Part shown: one piece after another, positions 54,746 to 63,092 of the stretch
Layout of the letters: each line of letters starts with the position of its first letter
How positions within the stretch are numbered: the first letter of the stretch is position 1
Origin: Ferruginibacter sp. HRS2-29
GTDB lineage: Bacteria > Bacteroidota > Bacteroidia > Chitinophagales > Chitinophagaceae
Direction of reading: 5' to 3'
Length of the DNA: 64,000 nucleotides
NCBI RefSeq assembly: GCF_024343615.1
Contig: NZ_RJUB01000162.1
Coordinates: forward strand, 186,001 to 250,000
The notes under the pieces: model-generated
What the model was told of the DNA's origin: nothing
The model's input: the letters and a program-made list of their open reading frames with translations, nothing else
Database searches by the model: none
Made by a program: the position numbers and the translations under genes

Positions 54746-55618
54746 TCATGGTGTTATGAGCACAGATATGCGGTAGGAGAGCGTACCGGCTGCATTTTTC
54801 AGCAGGGCACAATCCCCGCTTCCCATACCGGAAATACATCCCGAGGTAGCACAGGTTCGCCCTTCCATATCCGTGAGGATCCCAAAACACCGGTCAGGGA
54901 AGGGTTTGGGCGGCTCCTGTTTTTTTGCCGGAACCGGCATGAGCAGGCGATGTTTAAAAAGGAATGCTTTATCAATTACCAGGCGTTGTACCGTGTCTGC
55001 CGCTTTGCTGATGCCTGGCAGCGCCAGCAATATACCTTTGGGAATGGCCGTCAGGGAATAAGTAAGTGTAGTATCGCGTAGAGGTGTTACCTGCAAAGAA
55101 GCCAGGGATAACATCCAGGCGTTTTCGTTTATCTCATCATCTCGTTCCTGCGGACTAAGAGTATGCAGGTATGCGATATTCAACGCATGGCCCGGTATAA
55201 AGTCAAACACTTCGGGCAGCACATACCCGGCAACCGGATCTTTATTGACCTTATTCACGCGGAACTTGTATCGGTCCGGATACTGCGTCATTTCGAGTAA
55301 CATCTCCGCATCCATCAATAATGTAAAACTTCCCCCGGGAATAACAAAAGGCAATGTAACACTGCCGGTATTATCGGTGGGCTGCAGCGAATAAGTGAAC
55401 CGCATGCCTGGCAGCTGTCTTTTTCCTCCTGCTCCTTTCGCCGGAGGCAGCATGGGCCTGCCTTTGTATAACACCACCGCTTCCAGGTATTGCGCGGGTA
55501 CTTCGGGGGCAAGCTTAAAGCTGTATAAGAAGAGGCTGTTCCACCGTTGCTTGTGTTGCGCAGTGGCGGCATTCAGCAATACAAGGTTAAGTAAGGCAAT
55601 GAATATTTTTTTTATCAT
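54746..55618 (-). CDS. Exported protein of unknown function (last gene of secreted-protein operon)
   Basis: 290 residues with a signal peptide ending NAATAQ (about 21). The mature part is predicted mostly beta: PAQYLEAVVLYKGRPMLPP, TGSVTLPFVIPGGSFTLLM. The C-terminus contains a cysteine-rich stretch (RCFGILTDMEGRTCATSGCI plus a further Cys in GDCALL). I recognise no family. Its start is three bases after the stop of the preceding gene, which marks translational coupling within the minus-strand operon reaching back to 60474. It is separated by 103 bases from the sensor kinase gene. Confidence 0.7.
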   Translation of the reverse strand: MIKKIFIALLNLVLLNAATAQHKQRWNSLFLYSFKLAPEVPAQYLEAVVLYKGRPMLPPAKGAGGKRQLPGMRFTYSLQPTDNTGSVTLPFVIPGGSFTLLMDAEMLLEMTQYPDRYKFRVNKVNKDPVAGYVLPEVFDFIPGHALNIAYLHTLSPQERDDEINENAWMLSLASLQVTPLRDTTLTYSLTAIPKGILLALPGISKAADTVQRLVIDKAFLFKHRLLMPVPAKKQEPPKPFPDRCFGILTDMEGRTCATSGCISGMGSGDCALLKNAAGTLSYRISVLITP

Positions 55619-55621
55619 TTG

Positions 55622-56107
55622 CTATTGCTTTGTAAGCCCGGTGAATGTGCCATCGGCTTTTCCGGCAGGTACATCAAATTTTGATTTGCGCTTATTGATA
55701 CTGTAAATATTGCCGCTGAACTTCCCGGAGAGTTTGCCCCCGGTAAGCTGTACCGTTATTTCGCCTTCTCTTATTTCATAAGTGATCCCGTCTATCGTCA
55801 CCAGGTTATCATTTTTTTCCAGCGGATATTTTCCCGCTGCAGCCTTTGGGATCTTTAAGGATAAGATTTGTACCACTTTGCTTTCGATCAATTCGCAGGT
55901 TATTACAAAACCTTTGTTGTTGCCTAATTTAAGCAGTATTGCTTTACCGCTTACTTTCCGGCCATTGCTGGCAGTGACAGTGAAGGAGCCCGTTTTTTGT
56001 TTCAGTTGGTTTAATAGTTCATCCGCTTTCGGGGAGGAGGATTGTGCTGCTGTGCGAATAGTAAGCGCCATTATAAAGAAGGCAGCGAGGTAGATTGCTT
56101 TTTTCAT
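55622..56107 (-). CDS. Small exported beta-rich protein (DUF6252-like)
   Basis: 161 residues with a signal peptide ending RTAAQS (about 21). The mature protein alternates short beta strands; the end block GEITVQLTGGKLSGKFSGNI is similar to YIELQATGKLLSGNFKAKYY of the gene at 59995, so the two are probably paralogues. The pattern resembles DUF6252-type small surface proteins of Bacteroidota, but the match is from memory. Spacing to neighbours is 12 and 3 bases, so it is firmly inside the operon. Function unknown. Confidence 0.68.
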   Translation of the reverse strand: MKKAIYLAAFFIMALTIRTAAQSSSPKADELLNQLKQKTGSFTVTASNGRKVSGKAILLKLGNNKGFVITCELIESKVVQILSLKIPKAAAGKYPLEKNDNLVTIDGITYEIREGEITVQLTGGKLSGKFSGNIYSINKRKSKFDVPAGKADGTFTGLTKQ

Positions 56108-56119
56108 TGTTGTTGCGTT

Positions 56120-56761
56120 TTAATTTGAAAACCGTACGATACGGATGGAAGATGTTTTGTCGTTGAAGTCGATTTTTTTACCACTGTGCACATCCGCGGC
56201 ATCGGATTGTACGCCTTTATAAACCGGTGCGGGATCGTTTTTTGCATTAGTGGTTTGTACAAAATAATCTGCATTGGCTACGTTGGTAAAATCGTTGTTA
56301 TCGATGTATACGCCTACAGCGCCGTTGGGGGTTACGGTACCTTTATTGGGCACGTACACAGACGGCCCTTTGGCATAGTATTCTTTTCCACGGCCGATGA
56401 TCTCGATACGGCTGCCGACAGAACCGGGATTGAAATGGTCGTTTTCATATAGATATATTTTTACCCCATTCGGTACCAGGCAACTGCTGATGACGTCGTT
56501 CCATTCAGGGCCCAGGGCAGCCAGCGAAAATTCGAGCATATTGTTGCCGGTCACTTTCAGCACTTTCTTTTTGCCTTTAAAGTTGATATCGGTATACAAC
56601 CATATTTCATCGCCATGGAAATTAAATTTGTTGAGTTCGTTTTGCCCGATCGGTACTCTTGATGCGGGGGATTTAAAAAACACTGAATCTTTTTTTTGCA
56701 ACTGTGCCGAACTGCTGACATAAAGCATAGAAAGAAGGACAATGAGGGATGTTTTTTTCAT
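56120..56761 (-). CDS. Exported beta/gamma-crystallin-like protein
   Basis: 213 residues with a signal peptide ending SSSAQ (about 19). GDEIWLYTDINFKGKKKVL and the closing FNDKTSSIRIVRF match the start and the calcium-binding N/D-x-x-S-S loop of beta/gamma-crystallin domains; a second partial motif is GVKIYLYENDHFNPGSVGS with EWNDVISSCLVP. Microbial members bind Ca2+ and are often extracellular. It lies 80 bases after the LGFP-repeat gene and 12 bases before the next. A second crystallin-like gene is at 58450. Confidence 0.72.
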   Translation of the reverse strand: MKKTSLIVLLSMLYVSSSAQLQKKDSVFFKSPASRVPIGQNELNKFNFHGDEIWLYTDINFKGKKKVLKVTGNNMLEFSLAALGPEWNDVISSCLVPNGVKIYLYENDHFNPGSVGSRIEIIGRGKEYYAKGPSVYVPNKGTVTPNGAVGVYIDNNDFTNVANADYFVQTTNAKNDPAPVYKGVQSDAADVHSGKKIDFNDKTSSIRIVRFSN

Positions 56762-56841
56762 TTTATTTAGTTAAAGGTTTAATGGTATTGATACATTTTT
56801 ATTTCCGGGAAACCCGCAACACACTACTGTTTTTATCCATC

Positions 56842-57978
56842 TCAGGGCTTCCACCTGCCGTTATCGCCTTCTTTCCATACGGCTGTTTTTTGCGACTTGA
56901 TATAATAGATCGTGCCTTTGCTGAACACCTGGTAGGTTACGTCCGGTTTGTCCACTTCCTCATCTGTCACATAGCCGCAACCCTGTTCCCACCTGCGTTT
57001 GGCAAACTCATCCCAGATCGGCCCTTTGTGTATGGTATACCCGAAGATGTCATTGTCCCGGCGGTAGATATAGCCGTATTTAAATTGCTGCAGCCACACG
57101 GACTGGCCATGGATCGGCTTTTCTACCGGTACGCCCAGGTAGCTGTTGGCGCCGCCCATGGATTTGTATTTCTGGAAAATGTTGGCGGAATTCGCGGGGG
57201 AGTTTTTCGCCCCGTTTTTATCGCCGGGCACAATTTCTGTCCTTACGCCGCTTACGTCTACCAGGGCACCACCTTCAAAATATTGTTGCCAGGTCTTGTT
57301 CATGCCTTTAATCGGTTGGGCTTCTGCAATAGGGTAGCCGAGGCTGCCCCTTTCAAATTGTTCCTTGCCCCATTGCGAAAGGATATTACCGGCAATTACA
57401 AACGCGCCATATTTTGGATGGTAATAAATAGCGCCGCCTTCAAAGTAGCAATAGCTGGCCTGTTTATCCGGTGTGATCTTCAGATCATCTGTAGGGAAGC
57501 CTAAAAAACCGTTGGCGTAGTTTTCATTCATGTAGCGTTGGAGGATCCTGCCCTTTACCACATGCGCCCCGGTTTTGCCCGACCAGTAAATAGCGCCCCG
57601 TTCAAAGAACTGGTAGAAGCCATCTTTCATCGGCAGCTCGTCCTGTGTTGGGTAACCGAGCTCCGACTCTGTTGCCCCCAGTTCAAAGTATTTCCTTACA
57701 ATGGCGCCATACACGGCAATGGGCACATTTTTGGCTTTGCTCATAAATACGGCATCCAGGTTGTCGGTGTAAGCGTAGTTCTTTTTTTGAAGGTAATACC
57801 CTGTATTTCGCTCAAGGCCGACATCGTTCATGTCCGTCATCCCTTTTTCATTTGCTTTTTTCTTCAGCACCTCGTAAATGTTCTTTGGCGCTTTTGTAAT
57901 GATAATGGGTTGCTGCTGTGCCGATAGCCACAGGCAATTTCCCAGGGCCACGATAAATAAGAAAATTGATCTTTTCAT
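56842..57978 (-). CDS. Exported LGFP-repeat protein
   Basis: 378 residues from ATG 57978 (MKRSIFLFIVALGNCLWLSAQ), chosen because it gives a proper signal peptide; an upstream ATG at 58092 overlaps the preceding gene. The mature part carries about five LGFP-type repeats of roughly 50 residues, each with a turn such as SELGYPTQDE, NGFLGFPTDD, RGSLGYPIAE, NSYLGVPVEK and an aromatic FERGAIYW/FEGGAIYY segment. LGFP repeats occur in wall- or surface-associated proteins and are thought to help anchor them. Its spacing to the DUF3592 gene is 13 bases. A structural or carbohydrate-contacting role is inferred. Confidence 0.82.
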   Translation of the reverse strand: MKRSIFLFIVALGNCLWLSAQQQPIIITKAPKNIYEVLKKKANEKGMTDMNDVGLERNTGYYLQKKNYAYTDNLDAVFMSKAKNVPIAVYGAIVRKYFELGATESELGYPTQDELPMKDGFYQFFERGAIYWSGKTGAHVVKGRILQRYMNENYANGFLGFPTDDLKITPDKQASYCYFEGGAIYYHPKYGAFVIAGNILSQWGKEQFERGSLGYPIAEAQPIKGMNKTWQQYFEGGALVDVSGVRTEIVPGDKNGAKNSPANSANIFQKYKSMGGANSYLGVPVEKPIHGQSVWLQQFKYGYIYRRDNDIFGYTIHKGPIWDEFAKRRWEQGCGYVTDEEVDKPDVTYQVFSKGTIYYIKSQKTAVWKEGDNGRWKP

Positions 57979-57991
57979 TGTTGATGTTGGT

Positions 57992-58441
57992 TTAAATAGT
58001 TTGTTTACCAGCCTGGCCACTCTGATTTTTTCCACCTGGTTTCCATACCATGAATAACAGTGCCACCCCAAAAAAAATGGCAAAACCGCCACTGCTCATT
58101 TCGGTAAAAGAAAACACGGCATGTTGCGAAGCATCTGCCGGGTTATATGCCACCGTTACTTTTTCGCCTGCGGTATAGTTATCCATGAAGAGCCCGCCCC
58201 CGGCCGCTAAAAAGCGGGTGCTGTCCTGTTTTCCTTCGGCCAGGAAACAGATGTAGGGGCGCCTGCCTGCCTTAAAAAAATTACGGCTGCTATTCCGCCC
58301 CGCACGTGTACGGGCATGCAGGGCAGTAACGATACCAGTAGCGGTTTTTCCCTGAAGCCTTATGTATAATGGCTTTGCCGAAATATACAATCCCCATGCA
58401 GTGATGGCCAAACCGCTGACGAACAGGATCAGTTTTTTCAT
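57992..58441 (-). CDS. DUF3592-type membrane protein
   Basis: 149 residues with two membrane helices (about 4-24 and 118-138, GGFAIFFGVALLFMVW) flanking a soluble beta domain (about 35-110). The segment YTAGEKVTVAYNPADASQHAVF matches the characteristic V.YNP.DP/AS motif of DUF3592. Function of the family is unknown. It lies eight bases after the crystallin-like gene and 13 before the LGFP gene, so it is the only predicted inner-membrane protein of the operon. Confidence 0.72.
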   Translation of the reverse strand: MKKLILFVSGLAITAWGLYISAKPLYIRLQGKTATGIVTALHARTRAGRNSSRNFFKAGRRPYICFLAEGKQDSTRFLAAGGGLFMDNYTAGEKVTVAYNPADASQHAVFSFTEMSSGGFAIFFGVALLFMVWKPGGKNQSGQAGKQTI

Positions 58442-58449
58442 TACGTGGT

Positions 58450-59322
58450 TTAATTTACAATGGTAACAGTGCCGGGCTTCATGATAATGGACAGGGAAGA
58501 TGCCCGGTCATTCCAGTCAGAGTTCCCCGAGAAGAGTGCGTTATCCGTTGTATAAGGTTTATTTTTCAGGCATGGGTGCGAAGTGGTCAGCGAGAGCATT
58601 TTGCTGCCCGGCGAAATTTCAAGGTTCTTCCCGGTGTGTATCCTTACCGCAGCTATCTGCCCTTTTATTTTGATGGAGCTGAGCTTGTCGTTAAAGTCAA
58701 GGTCTGCGAGGTTGAGCCATCCCCACTGCCTGGAAACCGGTGAGGAGGAAAAACACCTGGCCTCATCTGCAGAGCTCATAGGGCAGGGCGTCAGGGATAA
58801 CGACTGCCCACCGAAATTGCAATCTTCGTACAGGGTAACTTCATCATCGAGCATATCGAAAATGATAATGGAAGATATTTTATCATTGATGTCTTTGATG
58901 CCCGACAGCATTCTGCCCCCCGCATCTTTGCCCCTGTAGATCTCTACTTTCGTAAAGTCTGTATTGTACCTTTTATTATTGTTGTCGGAATTTAACGTAT
59001 AGTAAGTACCGGCGATATTATCATCTTCAAATGCCACTACCATTAACCCGGTGGGGATAAGGGCGGAAGAAAAAAAATCATTGGCATCCATGCCCAGTTC
59101 CTTCAACGTATACTGGCCACGGCCGAGGATATATTTTTTGCCGCCATAACCGGCATGTTCAAAAAACCATACTTCATCTTTGTTTGCCCGGTTCCTGAAG
59201 CTGGTGTACATTTCCGCCTGTTTATCCTTGAGGATGGGAACGGTCGGTTTTACCCGGGGTGTCAGTTGGGCGTGGCTTAGCGAGGCCAGCAGGCATAGCA
59301 GGAGCGTAAAGGACGGTTTCAT
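58450..59322 (-). CDS. Exported protein with two beta/gamma-crystallin-like domains
   Basis: 290 residues from ATG 59322 (MKPSFTLLLCLLASLSHAQ), selected for its signal peptide; ATG 59361 would overlap the upstream gene. Domain 1 (about 45-135) begins EVWFFEHAGYGGKKYILG and ends INDKISSIIIF; domain 2 (about 140-225) begins EVTLYEDCNFGGQSL and ends FNDKLSSIKIKG. Both NDK-x-SSI loops are the calcium-site signature of beta/gamma-crystallins. A C-terminal segment ends in a third loop-like NDRASSLSIIM. Calcium binding is a family prediction. It is 13 bases after the lipoprotein gene at 59336. Confidence 0.78.
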   Translation of the reverse strand: MKPSFTLLLCLLASLSHAQLTPRVKPTVPILKDKQAEMYTSFRNRANKDEVWFFEHAGYGGKKYILGRGQYTLKELGMDANDFFSSALIPTGLMVVAFEDDNIAGTYYTLNSDNNNKRYNTDFTKVEIYRGKDAGGRMLSGIKDINDKISSIIIFDMLDDEVTLYEDCNFGGQSLSLTPCPMSSADEARCFSSSPVSRQWGWLNLADLDFNDKLSSIKIKGQIAAVRIHTGKNLEISPGSKMLSLTTSHPCLKNKPYTTDNALFSGNSDWNDRASSLSIIMKPGTVTIVN

Positions 59323-59335
59323 ATTTTGTGTTGAT

Positions 59336-59998
59336 TTATTGTTTACAGGTGTTATAATCATGGATGATCTGCAGTAACACGGCCTTCCTTCGCAGGTCGC
59401 CGTTGTTTACCACAAAAGGGTAGAAGTAGTCTTTGTCCTTGCTTTTTATTTTCGCTGCCAGGGCGGGGCAGTCTTTTACATAGGCGCTCATTTTATCATC
59501 GAAATTTGGCGTGAACTTCCCGCTTTCCAGGTTGAATATTTCGTTATTGACCGCACCCGGTAACTGCAGGTAATATTCCACCTGCTTCTCATCTTTGCCG
59601 GTAGTGCTGTTCTTTACCATTTTTTCATGCTGAAACAGATCTATCCTGCCTCCGGGAGGAGTAAGCTGCTGTACGAACCGCAGGGCATTACCGCTCCAGA
59701 AGTTGCTCCCGATGAGTTTCTTTACGCAATAGGTGCCTCCATTCAGGTAAACAGACTGTATATCCGAAAGGGAATATTCCTGGTAATTTTTATCGGTGCC
59801 TTCTGCAAATTGTACCCGGCTTACAGAGCTGTAATTGTCAAAACTCCGGACGCTTATTTTGCCTTGCAGCTGTTTGCCGGAATTTAAGTTTAAAGTGGCA
59901 GGTTGGCCGCTCATATTGTTGGCCGAACTGTAATAAGGAGTATTACATGCGACAGCACAAACCAAAATAAGTACCTGTAAAATAATTGGCTTCATCAT
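59336..59998 (-). CDS. Lipoprotein of unknown function
   Basis: 220 residues; the signal ends VAC (Cys18, then NTPYYSSANN). The mature part has an N-terminal beta segment (PATLNLNSGKQLQGKISV, FAEGTDKNYQEYSLSDIQSV) and an alpha-rich C-terminal half ending KAVLLQIIHDYNTCKQ. I do not recognise a family. Its ATG overlaps the stop of the upstream gene by four bases, indicating translational coupling; a second ATG three bases in is an alternative start. Confidence 0.72.
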   Translation of the reverse strand: MMKPIILQVLILVCAVACNTPYYSSANNMSGQPATLNLNSGKQLQGKISVRSFDNYSSVSRVQFAEGTDKNYQEYSLSDIQSVYLNGGTYCVKKLIGSNFWSGNALRFVQQLTPPGGRIDLFQHEKMVKNSTTGKDEKQVEYYLQLPGAVNNEIFNLESGKFTPNFDDKMSAYVKDCPALAAKIKSKDKDYFYPFVVNNGDLRRKAVLLQIIHDYNTCKQ

Positions 59999-60474
59999 TT
60001 ATTTTTAGGGATTAGGAGTTGATGGAAATTGCCGCTGATCTCGCCGGAGGAGATCTTGTTATAACCGCCCTTGCCATTGCTGCCGTAATATTTCGCTTTA
60101 AAATTTCCCGATAACAGTTTACCGGTAGCCTGTAGCTCTATATAGCCGTCATTGAGCAGGTAGTTGCTGTTGCCGATAAACATATTGCTTTGTTCATCGC
60201 CGCTGCCGAAAGGATACCTGCCGTTGGCTATACCCGGCAAAACGATGGCAATGGAGTAGCTTTGAGTGGTTGTACCGGTATTGATCGTATACCTGTTACC
60301 GTCAGAAATTTTAAGAAGCGCCACGTCTGTCCTGTATTCTTTATTTTTAAAAATAAAGGACATCATGCCTGGCTTCTGGCGGTGGGCCATGGTGGGAGAT
60401 CTCATGGCCATGCCTGTTAAACAGGAGATGAGGAATATAAAAAGATAGTGATGCTTTATAAAACGATCTGGCAT
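59995..60474 (-). CDS. Small exported beta-rich protein, first gene of secreted-protein operon
   Basis: About 159 residues from ATG 60474 (MPDRFIKHHYLFIFLISCL), with a membrane/signal segment at about 10-24; an ATG at 60507 is less likely. The mature part (FKNKEYRTDVALLKISDGN, NMFIGNSNYLLNDGYIEL, KISSGEISGNFHQLLIP) resembles the protein at 55622, so the operon opens and nearly closes with paralogues. Its stop overlaps the next start by four bases. Function unknown. Upstream is the 288-base divergent region shared with the YHS gene. Confidence 0.65.
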   Translation of the reverse strand: MPDRFIKHHYLFIFLISCLTGMAMRSPTMAHRQKPGMMSFIFKNKEYRTDVALLKISDGNRYTINTGTTTQSYSIAIVLPGIANGRYPFGSGDEQSNMFIGNSNYLLNDGYIELQATGKLLSGNFKAKYYGSNGKGGYNKISSGEISGNFHQLLIPKNK

Positions 60475-60762
60475 GTAGGTATTTTGCCCCGTAAAAATAT
60501 CATGCAATCCGACCGGCTTTATCCCCCTTTTGAGGGATAGTATAAAAGAGCAATGGCAAGGTTTATTTAGCCGCGGGTTTACCGGTACTCATGGATTGTA
60601 CGCTTTCCCCCTTTTTTTCTGTAACAGCAATCACTCAATGCCTTCCCTGAATTTTCCGGCTGCCCGGTCGGAGATTTTATTTAAGAATATTTTGTAAGGT
60701 TCTGTAAATCCCTGCGTCTTACTTCCCGGATCAATTATTTTTTTACTCAAAAATCAACCGAT
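60475..60762. other. Divergent intergenic region between exported-protein operon and YHS cluster
   Basis: 288 bases without a gene. It holds a short hairpin TATCCC-N8-GGGATA at 60520-60539 and must contain both promoters, though I see no exact TTTG/TAnnTTTG pair in either direction. Confidence 0.45.
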
Positions 60763-61209
60763 ATGAACCTGAAGAAATACGTCTTTGTTTTCCTTACATT
60801 ATTATATACAAACATCGTTTCTGCTCAAAATACAGCAGTGTTTGCCACGGATGGTGTTGCCATAAGGGGCTACGATGCAGTGGCTTATTTTACCGACAAC
60901 CAGGCAGTCAAAGGCGTTGAAGCATTCAGCTACCAATGGAATAATGCCAGATGGTTATTTAAAAACAACGACCACCTGTTGCAGTTTATAGCCAATCCTG
61001 AAAAATATGCACCGCAGTATGGTGGTTACTGCGCTTATGGTTTATCCGAAAATCATGCTTCCCCTACCAGCCCCGAAGCATTTACAATTGTGGATGATAA
61101 ACTTTACCTCAACTACAGCCTGAAAGTAAAACAGCTTTGGTTAAAAGACCAACAGGAAAGGATTCAGAAGGCCAACGCTTTTTGGCCCGGGCTAAAAATC
61201 AATCAATAA
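60763..61209 (+). CDS. Exported YHS-domain protein
   Basis: 148 residues with a signal peptide ending VSAQ (about 22). The YHS domain is recognised by IRGYDAVAYFTDNQAVKG (about 31-48), ARWLFKNNDHLLQFIANPEKYAPQYGGYCAYGL and the C-terminal IVDDKLYLNYSL. YHS domains are thought to bind metal, with the Cys of GGYCAYG as a likely ligand. It heads a plus-strand run of five genes. A paralogue follows 57 bases downstream. Precise role unknown. Confidence 0.87.
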   Translation: MNLKKYVFVFLTLLYTNIVSAQNTAVFATDGVAIRGYDAVAYFTDNQAVKGVEAFSYQWNNARWLFKNNDHLLQFIANPEKYAPQYGGYCAYGLSENHASPTSPEAFTIVDDKLYLNYSLKVKQLWLKDQQERIQKANAFWPGLKINQ

Positions 61210-61266
61210 AAAAACAGATCGGTTGTAAGGAATGGCGATTGTGATCGTATTACCTAAAAAACAGTA

Positions 61267-61731
61267 ATGATGAAAAAAACAGGATTAATGATAATGGCGG
61301 CAGTTTTATTGACCGGTGCCGCATTTTCGCAGGATGTTCTCCGCAAAAAACATTATAATCTCGATAAGGGGATTGCGCTCGACGGTTACGACGCAGTAGC
61401 CTATTTCAAACAAAACAAAGCGGTGGAAGGCAAAAAAGAATTTGCCGTTTCCGACCAGGGAGTCATTTATTATTTCAGCAATGCGGAGAACAAGCAGGAT
61501 TTTTTAAAGAATGCAGCAAAGTATGAACCCCAATATGGTGGCTGGTGTGCTTACGCAATGGGCGCCAATGGCGAAAAAGTAAGCGTGGACCCCAAAACTT
61601 TTAAGATACTCAACGGAAAGCTCTACCTGTTTTATCATTCCTGGTTAAACAATACACTTACCAAATGGAATAAGGACGAAGCCGCCCTGAAAACAAAAGC
61701 GGATAAAAACTGGCTCGACATTTTTAAATAA
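61267..61731 (+). CDS. Exported YHS-domain protein (paralogue)
   Basis: 154 residues with a signal peptide ending GAAFSQ (about 20). It has the same motifs as the preceding protein: ALDGYDAVAYFKQNKAVEGK, FLKNAAKYEPQYGGWCAYAM and ILNGKLYLFYHS. The two are probably a tandem duplication that has diverged. The DoxX-type gene starts 16 bases downstream. A heavy-metal or thiol-redox role is suggested by the DoxX and DM13 neighbours but is inference. Confidence 0.87.
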   Translation: MMKKTGLMIMAAVLLTGAAFSQDVLRKKHYNLDKGIALDGYDAVAYFKQNKAVEGKKEFAVSDQGVIYYFSNAENKQDFLKNAAKYEPQYGGWCAYAMGANGEKVSVDPKTFKILNGKLYLFYHSWLNNTLTKWNKDEAALKTKADKNWLDIFK

Positions 61732-61747
61732 TCATCAACCATACATC

Positions 61748-63082
61748 GTGAAGATCAGAAACATTTTTTCCCCGGTACTCAGAATTGTGGCGGCGGCAAT
61801 TCTTTTACAAACACTTTACTTCAAATTTACCGGCCAGCCCGAATCGGTGGAATTGTTCACCAAACTCGGCGTTGAACCGTGGGGACGTATCGGCACGGGC
61901 GTGATCGAATTGATCGCGGGCATACTATTGCTCTTGCCTGCCACTGTTTTTATCGGGGCCATGTCGGGCATTGGCCTGATGACAGGTGCCATCCTCTCTC
62001 ACCTGTTTGTAATTGGTATTGAATCCCGGGGTGACGGTGGACAATTATTCATGCTGGCCATCATCGTGTTGGTCTGTTGCATCGTTATTGCGTGGATGCA
62101 TCGCAAACAGGGAGTTGATCTGTTTGAAAGATTTTTTACAAAGAAAAGCACCAGGGGCATGAAAGCTGTTGCCATACTTTTTTTCTGTTCCTTGTTGCCC
62201 GCTCATAAGATCATGGCCCAGGGTTGCAGCGATGCGGGCTTTTGCACCATCGGGCATCTGAATCAGCAGCAAACTGATAATGAAAACAAGCGCCACCAAA
62301 AGATCTCCCTGCTGTTGTCTGCAGGTGTGGGCGATGAGAGTGTATTTGTATTTACACCCGGCTTACAATACGATAACCAGTTCAATAAAAAATGGGCCCT
62401 GCAGGCAAAGATCACGGCCAACAGCGCAAATGGCGACCTGGGCAGCGCTGCTGGCTTGGGCGATATTTTTTTATCCGGCATTTATAGTCTGCCTTCCAAA
62501 AATAATTGGCAGTTGTCGTTTACCGCGGGTACCAAACTGCCCCTCAACCAAAGTGATCTGAAACAGGATGGAAGATCTTTACCCATGCAATACCAAAGTA
62601 GTTTAGGTACCATCGATTTAATTACCGGCATAACGATCACAAATAATCAATGGCAGTTTGCGGCCGGCTGGCAACAACCATTGACCGGCAGGAATAAGAA
62701 TCATTTTTTACCGGCTTACTGGGCAAGCGAAACAGCCGATAAATACATCCCTTCCAATGATCTTAATCGCCGGGCAGATGTGCTGTTAAGAGCGGGGTAC
62801 CATTTTAAATTAAATACAAAATTTAGTTTCAATGCCGGGTTATTGGGTATCTGTCATTTGGGAGAAGATACTTATATCGATGGTAATATCAGCAACAAAC
62901 CCATTGCTATCAAAGGTTCCGGCGGCCTTACATTAAATGCCACTGCGCTTGCCAGCTACCAGCTCAATGATAAAATAACGCTTTCACTAACGGGGGCCGT
63001 ACCATTTATCGTCAGGGATGTAAGGCCCGATGGATTAACCAGGGAATTTGTAGTGTCACCGGAAATCAGTTTTAATTTTTAA
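61748..63082 (+). CDS. DoxX-like membrane protein fused in frame to an outer-membrane-barrel-like protein
   Basis: A continuous 444-codon frame with two unlike halves. Residues 1-135 are a DoxX-type four-helix inner-membrane domain (ILLQTLYFKFTGQPESVELF, IGTGVIELIAGILLLLP). Residue Met138 (base 62159) opens what looks like an ordinary signal peptide (MKAVAILFFCSLLPAHKIMAQ), followed by a beta-rich, transporter-like barrel (GCSDAGFCTIG, GLGDIFLSGIYSLPSKNNW) ending with a terminal Phe (EISFNF). The start is GTG 61748. One polypeptide spanning both membranes would be odd; a stop-loss fusion of two genes or a sequence error, with separate translation from 62159, is equally possible. DM13 lipoprotein follows after 10 bases. 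Confidence 0.8.
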   Translation: MKIRNIFSPVLRIVAAAILLQTLYFKFTGQPESVELFTKLGVEPWGRIGTGVIELIAGILLLLPATVFIGAMSGIGLMTGAILSHLFVIGIESRGDGGQLFMLAIIVLVCCIVIAWMHRKQGVDLFERFFTKKSTRGMKAVAILFFCSLLPAHKIMAQGCSDAGFCTIGHLNQQQTDNENKRHQKISLLLSAGVGDESVFVFTPGLQYDNQFNKKWALQAKITANSANGDLGSAAGLGDIFLSGIYSLPSKNNWQLSFTAGTKLPLNQSDLKQDGRSLPMQYQSSLGTIDLITGITITNNQWQFAAGWQQPLTGRNKNHFLPAYWASETADKYIPSNDLNRRADVLLRAGYHFKLNTKFSFNAGLLGICHLGEDTYIDGNISNKPIAIKGSGGLTLNATALASYQLNDKITLSLTGAVPFIVRDVRPDGLTREFVVSPEISFNF

Positions 63083-63092
63083 ATCAATTATC

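Noticed and set aside
56749..57504. 251-residue plus-strand frame opposite the LGFP-repeat gene
   Set aside because: Antisense shadow of a gene with clear repeats and a signal peptide; no domain or start signal of its own.
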